Assembly: GCF_050948215.1 (NCBI RefSeq)
Contig: NW_027488624.1
Span: 248,001 to 312,000, forward strand
Origin: Halictus rubicundus
Taxonomy: Eukaryota; Arthropoda; Insecta; Hymenoptera; Halictidae
Length of the DNA: 64,000 nt
Direction of reading: 5' to 3'
Part shown: positions 44,719 to 56,532 of the stretch, one piece after another
Position numbering within the stretch: the stretch's first letter is position 1
How the letters are laid out: every line of letters starts with the position of its first letter
Program-made: the position numbers and the translations under genes
The notes under the pieces: model-generated
Databases searched by the model: none
Told to the model about the DNA's origin: nothing
Seen by the model: only the letters and a program-made list of their open reading frames with translations

Positions 44719-45021
44719 GATGTGCGATGCTGTTTCACTAAATGCCAGGAACGTTACCTATTTCCATGGTGTTATAAAGGAGAGATACGGATAGTTTACC
44801 TAAGGAGCTGTGGAGCCCCTAAAAACATTTTTTTTTTGTGCCACGCACAGCAGGGAACTGTCAACGCGCTCTCGAAAGGCCATCTGGAAAGGGCCGAGAG
44901 GCCAGAGAAGAAATTCGGTTCCAAAGTCTGACACGGTTGCCGCTAGTAAACGCTAGGACCAAAACCAGGGTTGTAATTTTGAGCCGGCTGGCCGGGCCTG
45001 CCAGATATACATTGACCTTTA
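44719..45021 (+). repeat. Dispersed ~300-bp repeat, forward copy
   Basis: From GGATGTGCGATGCTGTTTCA to CATTGACCTT. It is mirrored in opposite orientation at 62819-63127, including GGGCTCCACAG-type text, the A/T run and GCGCTCTCGAAAGGCCATC. The reading frames are not convincing. It joins directly to LTR-end sequence at 45026. Confidence 0.8.
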
Positions 45022-45025
45022 ATCT

Positions 45026-45424
45026 CCAATCTGGGATCTCGGATGTGCCCAGGGAGAGCGATCACGACAGCCGTTATCGCGGCGGTGCTGCCAAAGGGCG
45101 GCCCGGTCTTTCGATCTTTGATCGGAGTGTAATCGCGAAACTTTATTTCAACGAAACTTTATTTATTCTCGCCCGTACATGTTAACGTTATTGATTGTCT
45201 AGGCGAACTGCGCCGCGGACAGTGGCCGCTGATCGTCAGATTGCGTCGCGATCGTCGAATTCCATCGACGTCGTCGCTGCCCTGCTACCCCTTGTGGCAA
45301 ATCGTGCGCTCGCGCGCTCTTACAGGAGGGACGTGAATAAATGTGCCACGTCACAGCATAATAGTTCATAATAATTCTTTGTCTGAGGGTTTATTCATTG
45401 ACGGTCGAACCACCGGACGTGACA
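45026..45424. repeat. LTR 3'-end fragments of two families
   Basis: 45026-45355 shares CAGGGAGAGCGATCAC and GCTGCCAAAGGGCGGCCCGG with 31130-31215 and 52750-52810, and ends TGCCACGTCACA. 45360-45424 matches the end of LTR copy A (CATAATAATTCTTTGTCTGA to CGGACGTGACA). Both are truncated at their 5' sides. Confidence 0.65.
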
Positions 45425-45545
45425 TGGTATATATTCGTGAACAGGAGAACGAGATCTATAAGTGTGCGAAGTTTCAATACTATCTGTTATGAGGACAACG
45501 GTTCTGGCTTATATCGGTTACGGTTATGGTTCTTAAGTACCAATA

Positions 45546-45707
45546 TTATATCGATCCTATAACTGTTATTTTTTGGTTCCAGTTTCATTTATAATTCGGT
45601 TCTGTGATAGAACGTAGAGTATACAATGTGTGCAAGCAACTAAATCATCGTCAGTGCGACCCTAAAATACCACGATGAAAGGTTAGCGTATGCTGACAAA
45701 ACACAAA
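45546..45707 (-). repeat. P-element-containing repeat, copy B, first part
   Basis: Matches 5371-5532 (TATCGATCCTATAACTG to GACAAAACACAAA). Continuity is lost at 45708 and regained at 48387, so a 2.7-kb segment has been inserted here. Confidence 0.8.
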
Positions 45708-48386
45708 ACTGTTCGACGAGATCGGTCAACTATTGATATCTGTACCACCTCACCTCACCTATTTCGATGATTTTTTAATATGTTGTAGATGTCAACATCG
45801 TGAATACAATTGTAAAAACTCACTTGTATATTTATCGTTTTGTTCCTATATAGGGCGAAAGCTCGGGATCTGCTTTCGCCGTATTTCAGATCAGGTTACC
45901 TATGCGACTTGACTTTGTTATGGAGTCGCCCGAGAGTGAACACGGAGAATGAGAGAGGCGAGAGGTAGTTGCAGACCATACAGTTGTCAGCCGTGTAGCA
46001 ATACAGTATTCCCTCCGAAAGTGATAAAACCTCCGGGCTCTGGAGTACAGTTTTCTTTTGCTATAAGTCGATGGCTCGGTACGACTTTTGACCTATTATG
46101 AATAACGGTATCTATGTCGCTTCGGTTTGTTCTTGAGCGGACCGCGAGTGAGTAAGGAGAATGTGCCAGAGGTTTGAATGTGGCGGCAAACTACAAAGTG
46201 GTTGGCCGAGCAGTCATATCTTTCGTTGCAAAAACGATAGCATATGGCATACCCTCTCGTTCTGGCCGGTGTCGAGCAGACAACTTCAAAAGAAAGAGAG
46301 GGGATAAACATTTTCTTCTTGCGAAAAAGCATCGACGTCTTATTTCGAAAGAAAACTGTATCAATGATCGTATAGGTCGTAGGTATTTACTACGTTATTT
46401 GAAGTTTGCCGACGATAGAGAAGGATAGCGCGGTGACTACAAAGAGGAGTTGATTAAAATGAGTGTAATCACGGCATAATTTTGATGTTGTATACTTATT
46501 TAATGAGTGACCATAGCTCGCTAGAATACAAGTAAATATCATTAAAACTCTATCGAGCTTGGTCTCTTTTCAACCATATAAATCTCATAAATCTGAAAAG
46601 AAATTACAATGTCTTGTTCATTGATCACTCTTGGAATTGTCGAAGGGGATTCGGATGCTAACAGTGATCACTGTCGGGATAGTGGTAGCGAATTTTGACC
46701 GCTGTCGGCGGTGTAGGTCATTCACTAGACCTTTAAACATTATGTTTACATTGACCACTTCTGCAACAGTGGAAGCCTCATCACATTGATTGAATTGATG
46801 GTTTAATGGAACCTGATGCATTACTAATTGATCATCCTGTAATGCACAGTTTTACTGTTGTCACAAAACAACTGTAAGGAAAATGAAAACGAAGATGAAG
46901 ATTACAGAGAAGTTAAGATGAAGATTAGAGAGAAGTTAACGAATTGCGGAGACCAGTACAGCAAGATATGAAGAAGAAAGATGTTGGTGCGAGTGGAAAT
47001 GTATACTCAAAAACAGCGTGTTCAGCTTGAACACGAACAGGCATTGGCATGCTCTCTACAATTACATTTGGAGGCCTTGGAAATATTTTACTTGATAAAC
47101 AAAACTTACAAAAACATAATACAGTTTTGTTGAAGAAACGGAGATGGATCAGAACGGCTTCTGCCGTTTCTTGGATCACACTACCTATACGGCTTGACTT
47201 TGCGAGAGGCTCGAATGTAGCGACTATAACTATAAAGTGGTCGGCCGAGCAGTGGTACAAGTGTAACATGCCCTCTCATTCTGCTGCATATGTACATCTT
47301 GTATTTGGCTTGACTTTGTTCTCCTGTGAGTCGAGAGAGGAGCAAGATGGAGAGTCAGCAAGAGGGGAGAGATAGCGCAAGATCATAAAGTTGTCCTTCT
47401 CCTTCTGGCAGTAAACGGTATCGGAAGAATATCGACCGCAAAGATGTTTTGATATATTCTGTCTCGAGAAACGGCACCAATGTTCGTTTCGTGAATAGGA
47501 AATTTGTGTCTTCTCTGCTTCTTTTCAAGAATCCATCATACATGTTTTTCATCAGTACTGAAGAACACGAAGTCGACCACTACGACAGCTGAGCGATGAA
47601 AACCCCGAGATAAAGATTAAAGAGGAGCTACTATGAATTAGTACACAAGTAAAAAAATTCCAAATTATGCCGTGTTTAGACACATTTTAATCAGAAAAAT
47701 CATCTAAATATGCTATTAAAATTTCTAGAAAAAAAAAGGAAAAAAAGAAAGTTTTGTATCTATGTCGACTGCTACGACTCTGTGCATCTCCTTCTTTCCA
47801 CACGCTGTTCTTCTTTGCGTTTTAAACATTCCTTGCTTCTTAAATAAGTAAGTATAATCAAAATTCCCCCATAGTAGTGGGGATACAATTTTATCACTCG
47901 TGGAAGGAAGACTGTATCTTTCGTTTAAAACGATAAAATGTAACATACCCTCGTGTAACGACACTAAGCGGCGGGAGGGGATAACGATTTCCTTATTCTG
48001 GAACAAACACCGTTGCCTTATAACGGAACAAAACTGTCTTATTTCAATAATTATTTATTAGTATTTGTTACTTAAACAATTACATAAATACGATTGTCGA
48101 TCGTCGATGATTCATTTGCTTGTATACATTGTATATTCTGATATATGGCCGAACAAAATAACAGAATCGAAATATAACCGAAACTAGAACCAAAATACAG
48201 AATCGAGAAATAACTGTTACAGAACCATAGCTTCGATGCCTAAGGGGACACCTAGAACCGTCTTCCGATTTGTTAGCGCTCCTCCAGTGATACCAACCAG
48301 GTGGTGGAGCGCCGTTTCCATTGATTTGCCACTCTGATATGCATGCTGATTGGTATGCATGCTGATTGGTATGCACTGGAGTGGGG
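45708..48386. mobile_element. 2.7-kb insertion of unknown type in the P repeat
   Basis: Defined by comparison with the uninterrupted copy at 5520-5560. No target duplicate is visible. On the minus strand it starts TCCCCACTCC after an A, and the empty site is A^T there, as for Helitrons. The other end (..GAACAGT) lacks a clear CTRR or hairpin. No long frame with a domain was found. Inside are at least three diverged copies of a segment with CATACCCTC or CATGCCCTC and, in two of them, GAGGGGATAA (around 46190-46340, 47210-47290, 47840-48030). Confidence 0.55.
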
Positions 48387-49711
48387 ATCAGCGCGTTCTC
48401 CCTTATGTATTGTCACGTTGCCCGGATTTTCGGGCCCGTCCGACGGGAGAAAACCTGGGCAACGGCGGATTTTATAGACCGTGAGGCCGGGCCACGCTCG
48501 GCCGCGCGATACGTGGTCCACCCGTGACAACCGGTATCTCGTAGGCTCGATTTTCCCGACGGATTTTGCCAGGTTCGGGACTTGAAACGGGCGCCAGACA
48601 CTCGCAAGTGTCACACGAACAACTCCTAGCGAACGCGAGACGCGAATTATGATACCGAACCTACGAGAACCGCGCGGGGCCTGAATAGCGGCAGCCTGGG
48701 CCAGGATTCTACGCGGAGGGAATTCGGGACGTTTCCCGCGGCGGAAAGGTTTCTCACATTGAAGCGTACACGAGTCTGGGCTTCGAGTTAACATTTATTT
48801 CATCCGGTCTTTACAAGGGGCTGCCGGGATCGCCCGGCAGCGGTGTAATCGAAGCCCGCGCGATTTTACAAGTTTGCACGACAGGCGGTCGGTCGCTCGC
48901 GCTTTTTGCACCCGGGTATGCTTTCCTACGCGTCGAACTCGATCGCGGGCGCGATGTACGGCAACCTCTATCGACAATTAGCCGGTCGAGAGGCGACCGG
49001 GTTCCGATGGTATACGCGGCAGTAGATTCTAAATGACTGTGGTTGTCGGAAGTAGCCGGAAACGGCGATACGGCTTTCGTCGCGTCGTCCCACCGTGCGG
49101 CGTCTCGAGGCTGGCCCAATTTATCCCAAAATCGGCGACGATACGGGTCCCCCGCGGATCCGCGACTCCGCGTTACAAACCCGGCGACGTACAACCGTAA
49201 CGAGACGGTCACGCTCACGCTCACGGTGCCCGCACGTTCACCGACCGACGGCCTTGAACCCGACGCGATCCTATCGCGAATCTCGGCGAAACGAGGGGAC
49301 GTCTACTCGCGACACGAGGTATGACCGATACGCGAAAAACGCCAGCCGAGCCAATGCGAGAATAATTCGACTAGGAAAACCTGATCGGCACTTACCACGC
49401 GGTGTTGCTGCTACGCCGATCTTCGCCCGGCAGCTCCCTCAGCACGCGGTACGCAAAATAGCACGTTATACTTTAGGCAGTCGTTAAAGTCTACGTTTTA
49501 CTACAGCCGATGACACAGTGACCTAGTTCGCGAAGGCTCGCTAACGCGGAAGCGAGGCGTCCCCCACTTTCCTAGTTTCCCCGGCTCCTGCGCGACGCTC
49601 GGACCTATCGCTACCGCTCATGCGGCAGGGCCGTACCCGGCCGTCCGGGGCCCTCGGCAACTGACTTAATGTCTAATTCTTCGCCGGTGCTCCTCGATGA
49701 TTGGCGGCATC

Positions 49712-52398
49712 TAGGGATTGCAATACCGGACCAAAAATGCAATACCGGTATTCGGTATTTTTTTAAACGTTGTACCGGTATACCGGTATTAATACCGGTA
49801 CTAGGAATTTTCATGAAGGTACAAAAACTCAGTTGTTTAATAGGAAAAAAAAATAACTAATTTATTGATTCGATATTTTTGAAATGTGATTGTAAAAAAC
49901 ATAATGCATCTATTGAACTGTCATTAAGCCTTGAACGTATTTTTCTGCACAAATTACCTGCAGTTGAAAATGCTCTTTCCGCATCCACGCTGGTTGGTGG
50001 TACTGTTAATAATGAGCGATATACTTGCTCTAAATATTTGCCTCGATGTCCTTCATCCTCTAACAACTCGGTCTCTCGTCTGATGGTTTTGGATAAATCT
50101 ATTTTTTGTATTATTTTTGTATTATTGTTCGTAGCAATTTTTTTATCTATAGCTAATTGTAATTTCTTCTCGAGAGATAATTCTTTTTCGATATCAACAT
50201 CAACATCATCTTCAACGAATTCTTCTGGATAGGTTTGTGTTTGGTTTTCATAAATGTTTTTGTGGAAATTGACGACGAACTTAATTAAATTTGACCTTGT
50301 TAGTTTCTTTTCTTCCTTTCCGTTTTCTTTTTTAAAGTCGTTATAATTATGTAAATACCTTAAAATATTTTCTAGGTCACTATGCCTTTCCTGTATACGA
50401 ATTTTCAATGCACTGTATAATTCCTCAGACAGTGGCGTGTCCTGATCTTTAAGTGATTGCAACATAAAATTTATTGCTGCATTCGCTGTTAATAAGTTGG
50501 AATCCTTCCGACATAATGCTTCCACAGTCAGTTTTATTGGATGCAGAGCTGATACAGTTTTTGATATTAAATCGAATTCATTATCGGGAAAATTAATTTG
50601 TAAATTTAAGTCAATTAATGCTTTCTGAATTGGATTTTTTAATTTCAAAAATCGTTCCATCATCAATAACAAACTGTTCCAGCGTGTTTTAGAATCTAAT
50701 ATTAGCATAAGTTCTTTTTTTATTTCAGTAAGTACATATTTTTGTAAAACAGCACTTTTAGTAGGGGAACGTTTAAATATTTTAACAACTTTTCGAATTT
50801 TCTTAATTATGGGAAGCAATTCTTGGTAGGTTAATATTTCGTCCTCGTTACTATTATCTTCGTCATATTCAAATGAGGTACTTTCAACAATTGTAGTACT
50901 ATTTTCTTCATTGTCACTCTCTTCGAAATCAGAATCAGAAGTTTCTAAATCCAGAGTATTTTGCTTCTTCTGCTCTTGATTTTGTTGATATAGCACACTG
51001 ATTACTCCAAGTTGAATTCCATGAGCATAGCACAATTGCTGATTTGCATCAATCAACTTCCCAACTTTTTTCATCACCGTTGCTCCATCAGTAGTTATGC
51101 AGACAATATCTTCTTTTAGAGATAATCCATGTTCCTCCAATTTGCAGTTGACTACTTCTACACATTTTGTAGCTGGCATACTTCCTGAGACATGTGTGAG
51201 TCCTATATTCCAAATTTTCTTTTCTGAATGAATATTTATATTTAAATAACGTCTATTTCGTACACTTGTCCATTCATCAAATGTGAGACTAAATTTTGTA
51301 CCATTTAATTTTAATTCTGTTAATTCTTTTTTCAGAGAATTGCGAACACTGTTACTATAGTTTATAACAGTTCTTCTTATAGTATTAATAGATCTTGGAA
51401 TATTTTTGAAACCTCTTGCAATCAGTGACTTTCTCAATTCAATTGAAGTACAAAACACTCTGAACGGCAAACCATCTAATGCTGTCATTCTAGACAGAAC
51501 TTCATCGAAACAGTCGGTTTTTCTATTGAAAAAATCTGTAATTTGCGATGTCTTTGGTTTCGTAATATCATTTTTAGGTGAGTTAGAATTTGTCTCGGAT
51601 TCTTTTCTTTTCAATAAATTAATATTATGTAGTGTTTTTAAATGTGTATGTAGTCCGCTTGTACTTCCTCCAAAAACTTTAATTATCCTCGAACATGTTT
51701 TGCATCTCGCCAGCATACTTTTTTCATCATATAAATAGTAAAACCAAGCCGAAGTATTATCGGCAGATTTTCTATGTTCTTTGAAGTCATTCGTATTATT
51801 CATTACGGATAAATGAAACTAAAAACATATACATACGTTACACGTGTAAATATTTTGAACAATGAAGCATAATATATAATGTGTCCTTACCTATGAAAAA
51901 GAAACTCACCAATTTAAAAAATATCTAAATGTATAATATAAATATTTAAAACACTGCGCACAATTTCACTAGGACAAACGGAAGAGACAATTCGTTCGCA
52001 GTCGAGCGACAACTGAACTGTGTTCATCGAGATACGCGCCTTTACAGGCAGAAAAATGCCTCAAACGTTGTCGTTCATCGCCACAATGTTGCAAAGAATA
52101 CAGCGGCATCGATACCACGCCGAAAAGAGCGCAGCGGAATCGGTACCACACCGAAAAGAGCGCAGTGGCTTCAGCAGTCACCGCGGCAATGTGCTTTGAT
52201 CGGCAAGCACAGATACACACATCATGAGCGGCGAACGTATTTCAAATAAGAGCAAATGCCCCAAAAAAATATTTATTATTTATAGCTAATACCGAAAATA
52301 CCGGTATTTTAGCTTAGCAAATACCGGTTTCACGAAATTGCAAAATAGCACGAAATACCGGTATTCGGTATACCGGTATACCGGCATTGCAATCCCTA
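49712..52398 (-). mobile_element. Complete hAT transposon
   Basis: 2,687 bp with terminal repeats TAGGGATTGCAATACCGG and TAGGGATTGCAATGCCGG (one mismatch in 18) and a perfect 8-bp duplicate GCGGCATC (49704-49711, 52399-52406). Many ATACCGGTAT words crowd both subterminal regions (49740-49800 and 52295-52385), as hAT transposases require clustered short motifs. The single gene is open over 648 codons. All parts needed for autonomy appear present. Confidence 0.95.
49857..51803 (-). CDS. hAT transposase, 648 aa, intact
   Basis: DDE-type (RNase H-like) transposase of the hAT superfamily, acting on the TAGGGATTGCAATACCGG ends. Domains in order: an N-terminal BED zinc finger (C34, C37, H54, H59: CKTC..GLHTHLKTLHN); the DDE core with FSLTFDEWTSVRNRRYLNI (first Asp) and DIVCITTDGATVMKKVGK (second Asp); and an acidic insertion (residues ~285-330, rich in Asp, Glu and Ser). 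After SKTRWNSLLLMMERF comes the C-terminal dimerisation domain, VPPTSVDAERAFSTAGNLC followed by RLNDSSIDALCFLQSH. Length is typical of hAT. The start MNNTNDFKEH lies just before the BED finger. No frameshift or stop was seen, and codon use is AT-rich, unlike the GC-rich LTR around it. Confidence 0.95.
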   Translation of the reverse strand: MNNTNDFKEHRKSADNTSAWFYYLYDEKSMLARCKTCSRIIKVFGGSTSGLHTHLKTLHNINLLKRKESETNSNSPKNDITKPKTSQITDFFNRKTDCFDEVLSRMTALDGLPFRVFCTSIELRKSLIARGFKNIPRSINTIRRTVINYSNSVRNSLKKELTELKLNGTKFSLTFDEWTSVRNRRYLNINIHSEKKIWNIGLTHVSGSMPATKCVEVVNCKLEEHGLSLKEDIVCITTDGATVMKKVGKLIDANQQLCYAHGIQLGVISVLYQQNQEQKKQNTLDLETSDSDFEESDNEENSTTIVESTSFEYDEDNSNEDEILTYQELLPIIKKIRKVVKIFKRSPTKSAVLQKYVLTEIKKELMLILDSKTRWNSLLLMMERFLKLKNPIQKALIDLNLQINFPDNEFDLISKTVSALHPIKLTVEALCRKDSNLLTANAAINFMLQSLKDQDTPLSEELYSALKIRIQERHSDLENILRYLHNYNDFKKENGKEEKKLTRSNLIKFVVNFHKNIYENQTQTYPEEFVEDDVDVDIEKELSLEKKLQLAIDKKIATNNNTKIIQKIDLSKTIRRETELLEDEGHRGKYLEQVYRSLLTVPPTSVDAERAFSTAGNLCRKIRSRLNDSSIDALCFLQSHFKNIESIN

Positions 52399-52858
52399 GC
52401 GGCATCCCTCGGCGGAAGAGGTCGAGCTGCTCCCGCGTCGGACCCTCGCTACTTTTCGGGGCGAGGCGTCGTCGAGGCTGAGATGTTCCTTCCCTCCGGT
52501 CCGTATGGCCTCGGCGGCCCTTCCGGCTGGTTAACCCGAGCTGGACTCCTCCGTCGAACGCCTGCTGCCGAATGTCCCTGGCAGCGGTCCCCCGAGCGCT
52601 CCTTCACTAAATTTCCTGCTCTCCTGGGAGACGGGGAATGGTCTCGGGCCCCCCTGGGACCCGACTACGGTCCTGTAACCTCGCGTCGCGCCAAGTGGCG
52701 CGGCGTTCGAAACGCGTTACTCTCCAAATTCTGGGGTCCTCGGACTGCCCCAGGGAGAGCGATCGCAACAGCCATAATCGTGGCGGCGCTGCCAAAGGGC
52801 GACCCGGTTTCTTAATTCCTATTCCGAGGGACGTAGGCAAACTGCCACGTCACAGTAT

Positions 52859-54040
52859 CTGTAGCGTCCAGGAATTCGTGATTTTCGCTAATTAATAAGA
52901 TCGAACATTGTTCGCAACCAGATTTTGTAACCCATTTCATGGCCACAAATCCTGCAAAATATTCGACCGCAGTGACTTCTAATGTTTTATCAATTATATA
53001 TGACGCATCAATGACAACTTCTTCGACATCAATAAACGTTTCTTCATCAATTTCACATTCACGACTTGTATTTGTCTATATTAGTGCAGCATTAGATGTA
53101 GCATCATATTTCCAGCTTGGAAGTAATGTTTCGTCCTCATCATATAAACAATTGGCAGATTGAGCTGGTTTTGATAAATTTAATACAATATTTTTTTTGC
53201 AATGATAAGCGAAAAGCTTTTGCAGACGGGTTTTGATTATAAATTCCACCATAAGTGCGCATCATTGAAAATAAATTTTCCAATGGGTCTTGATTCACTC
53301 TAGACGTTACATAAAAAATTAATTCCATCGCACTTGAGATCTTCCCATAATTGCAAAATTGCTTTCACTTTCCGACAATTTACATCTATCTGGATTCGAA
53401 TCGTTGTAACTCCGGCTGTTTAAGGAATCAAAACTATCATTAAGAATTTTGAAAAATTCAGCAGTATGCATTACTGTTTGACTTTGAATTCCTCCCACCG
53501 TTCCCGCGGTTAAAAGAGCTGCTGAAACTCTGCGACTAAATACTTGCAGAGCTAAACGACATTTCATTTTTTCAAAGTTATTTGGATAAACGTGTTTCTC
53601 CGTTAATTTGCAAGCAGCTCTCGTTGCTTTATCACCTTCCAATTTCCATAACGAACGTACGTCTTTCCACGATGCAATTTTATGATCATCAAACATAATA
53701 TCATATCTCAAAAGTTGATATCTTATAGATTTAAAAATATGCGGTATATCAAAGGTCGTGTATATTTTTTGATTTCCAGGCATGAAACATGGACGGTCTA
53801 CAGAAATTCTATATTTAATAGCACTTCGATTACTGGCATTTTGATCAGAAACAGCAGCACGTACTTTTAATCCCGTGCTGAAAATTGCTTCTATTATTTC
53901 ATCCAATAAGGATGATAAATTGCTAATTTTTACTGCATGACTGGTCAGAAAGTATGCTACAGGTTGTTTCCAATTATGTAACAAGCCTCTGACCATAAAA
54001 GCCAATGTATTAGTCGCTACTTTTTTTACTACATCCTAAC
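52859..54040 (-). pseudogene. P-element transposase remnant (copy B)
   Basis: Continuation of the P repeat after the LTR insertion. The minus frame 53319-54005 holds the middle of a P/THAP9-type transposase (VRGLLHNWKQPVAYFLTSHA, VSDQNASNRSAIKY, DIPHIFKSIRYQLL). 53140-53328 holds RVNQDPLENLFSMMRTYGGI, the P-family QDxLExLF..R..GG motif. 52859-53150 is the C-terminal part matching 5548-5880. Frames are disrupted near 53320 and 53150. The N-terminal THAP region is missing beyond 54040. Confidence 0.88.
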
Positions 54041-54291
54041 GATCCTAAATCTTCAAAGTGATCCTAAATCTTCGTGCAGCGCGCATCTACGCTCGGTGTC
54101 ACGTGCCTTCGTCTCTCCTCTCGTACGTCCCTCCCTAACCTACCACTTTTTTTATCGTGAGGAAATGCTTTTCGCATACCCCGGCTCCCTGGGGGAAGCT
54201 AAAGGGGAGGTGCCTGGATCACGCGAGTACTTAACAGGACACCTCCCAGCTAACATGATACCCGTGGGAGGGGGTTAGCCTCCCCCATTGA

Positions 54292-55150
54292 CTACGCTAT
54301 ATGACCCCGGGCGGAGGGACCAGCATCAGCGGCGCTGGCGCCTGCGGCGTGGAGGGCTCCCCGCGCACCGAGCCCGGCCGCGCGACGCAGCTCCCTCCGC
54401 ATCTCTTCGCGGAGGGAGCTCAGGCCCGCCTCCATGAGGGCCCGCATCTGGGCCATCATATCTACCGCCGCCTCACCCTCATGAGGCGCCCTGAGGGACA
54501 CAGGTTTCGGGGTGTCCCCGCTGGCGCTGGAGGCGGGTATTGACGGCAGGGGGGAGCGTCGCGCAGCCGCTTGGCGAGCATCAGCTCCCACTTGATAGCC
54601 TCAAGGGTGTCGCGGGAATCCCGCAACTCCCTCTCCAGTTCGGCATTCCTCTCCCGTAAGATCTTCTTTTCCGCGAGAGAGGCGGGGTCGGTGCCAGCAG
54701 CAGGGTGTCCCTCCTGGACACCCCTCCGCTCCAGCTCCCTGAACACCTTCTCTGTCACCCCGGAGCAGTCACGGAACGCCTTCTGAAACGTCCCTTTCAG
54801 ATTCTTGCTCCTCCCGGCCAGGTCAGCGACCTCGCGTGGACCTCTGTTCCAAGAGCGGTCAGCTCACCCGGGAGGAGGCTCCCCACATCATGCAGCCGCC
54901 TCCATCCTCCAACGGGGTCGGAGAGCCCCCCGAGCGTAGGTGTTTCCGACTCCGGACAGTGGCATCCGAGGCTGTCGACAGCACCGAGGCCTGGTCGTCC
55001 GCCGGGTTGGGCACCGGCGTGCCCCTCCCAGGCCGGGGCTTGGGCCGGCCTCTTCAACTGGGGCCGGGGGCCCCATGTCCTTTGGTGGCATACGTCCACC
55101 ACCACTCCCTTCTCGACCGCTTCCGGGTGCGGTGTCCCCCTCCTTCACAT
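54292..55150 (-). pseudogene. LINE ORF1-like remnant with coiled coil
   Basis: Overlapping minus frames together look like the N-terminal half of a GC-rich LINE ORF1. 54462-54758 has a coiled coil, EKKILRERNAELERELRDSR. 54292-54591 continues with VDMMAQMRALMEAGLSSLRE and EMRRELRRA. Upstream frames at 54797-55148 are Pro/Gly/Arg-rich. At least two frameshifts separate them. No zinc knuckle or RT is present, so the assignment rests on architecture and composition. Confidence 0.45.
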
Positions 55151-55199
55151 CTTCGTTATTTGTCCGAGGCTCTTTTTTTTGCGCTTAACTAGAAGACTA

Positions 55200-56520
55200 T
55201 GTACAGTGTTAATTCTAAATTAATCCTACACTTATACCTAATTAATCTATGTACAGAGCAATCCACCGACTAGTCAGGTATCAATATCTGTATGGTGCTC
55301 TCTGGCAATGGCATGCGCAGAGCTACGTCTTACAACAAGTCCTTACCAGGGTTGTTGTCTGGGTTGCGAGCTGTCCCACGAAAATCGTAATCTGTCATGA
55401 GGGGCATGGGGTCACTTAGGGGAGTGGCCTGGTGGAGTATTGTAATATTACTCAACTCACCTACCTCCAACAGACATTAAACGACAAAAGGGTCTAGGGG
55501 GATAAGACAGGTCTAGCGGCCCCGGCGGGAATTTTATTGGTATTGTGTGGAAAACCATCATTTTAGGTTGAAAAACAATCCCCTAAAATTTTAAGTCGCT
55601 AACCCTTCATTTAAGGGTGATATGAGGGTAAACACCCTCAACTTCCTTCATATCATATATTTTTTTCATAATTGTAATTAAATTATTATGACTAGAAAAA
55701 AATTATTTAATTTTTAATTTTTTTTTAGGCGTGGGGGTAGCAAGCAACCCTTCGAGTGACCACTTCCAAAAAATTCAAGAACAATGTTCTGTTACCTATC
55801 TAATACGTACAAAAGTTTCAAGATCGTCGGATTGGTGGAACATAGTTAAATATTGAAAAACAAATGAAATTACGCCATTATAATAGTATAATGTGTAGTG
55901 CACTGTTTCTTACGACTAATTATTAATTAATAATTCTTATCAGGAGATTATGTCCCTCCTTGATCAATTATTCGCATCGTATTATATTCTTGTTCCGAAC
56001 AATGCAGATCTCTCAATGATCTGAGAGAGTTCTGAAAGTTCTCTAAGATCGTGTAAAGAAATAGAGAAGCCGACGGATCGGGAATAGCTATACGGGTTAA
56101 GGAACGCACGTAAAGGAAAACACCGATGGTCGATTGAACAGAGAAGACTGCCACGATCGACCGTTGTCTCGATCGCTCCTGCCTCCCGTTCCCCGCGCGG
56201 CTCGCGAGGTCCGCCAAGCTGCTCGATCCACCCGGTGGCTCGCGGGACGCGGGGTGCGACGCAGGGGCGACGTCGCGCACGCGCCGTCGATCTAGTCGTT
56301 AGAGCCGATTTATTGGAAATATGTACATACGGTTCTGTCAGATAATATTAAAGTCGTGTTTACATGAGTGCACATAGACATGTGTTTGTCTGAGTTGCGT
56401 ATCTTTATTGGCGGCTGAACCCCTCTTCGCGTAAATCCCGAACAATTCTATTCCTGTATTCCCGAATTTGCAATATAAATAGACATTATGTAGGTGTAAA
56501 AGAAAAGTTTAGGAATCATA
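55200..56520. other. No gene seen
   Basis: 55200-55560 looks like untranslated LINE sequence. 55560-55700 has a repeat-like stretch with CCCTAAAATTTTAAG and AACACCCTCAAC. The remainder is AT-rich with one 110-codon minus frame (55948-56280) lacking any motif. Confidence 0.4.
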
Positions 56521-56532
56521 ATATAGATTTAT

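Larger units (their letters stand above)
48411..52854. mobile_element. Solo LTR (~1.75 kb) carrying a nested hAT transposon
   Basis: Starts TGTCACGTTGCCCGG, ends CTGCCACGTCACA and is flanked by GTAT on both sides (48407-48410, 52855-52858). Subtracting the nested hAT leaves 1,749 bp. The uninterrupted target is present at 5541-5570 (CCCTTATGTATCTGTAGCG) with a single GTAT, which proves the boundaries. The long Arg-rich frames within are spurious. It is related to the LTRs at 26455-31249 and 37709-39658. Confidence 0.88.
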
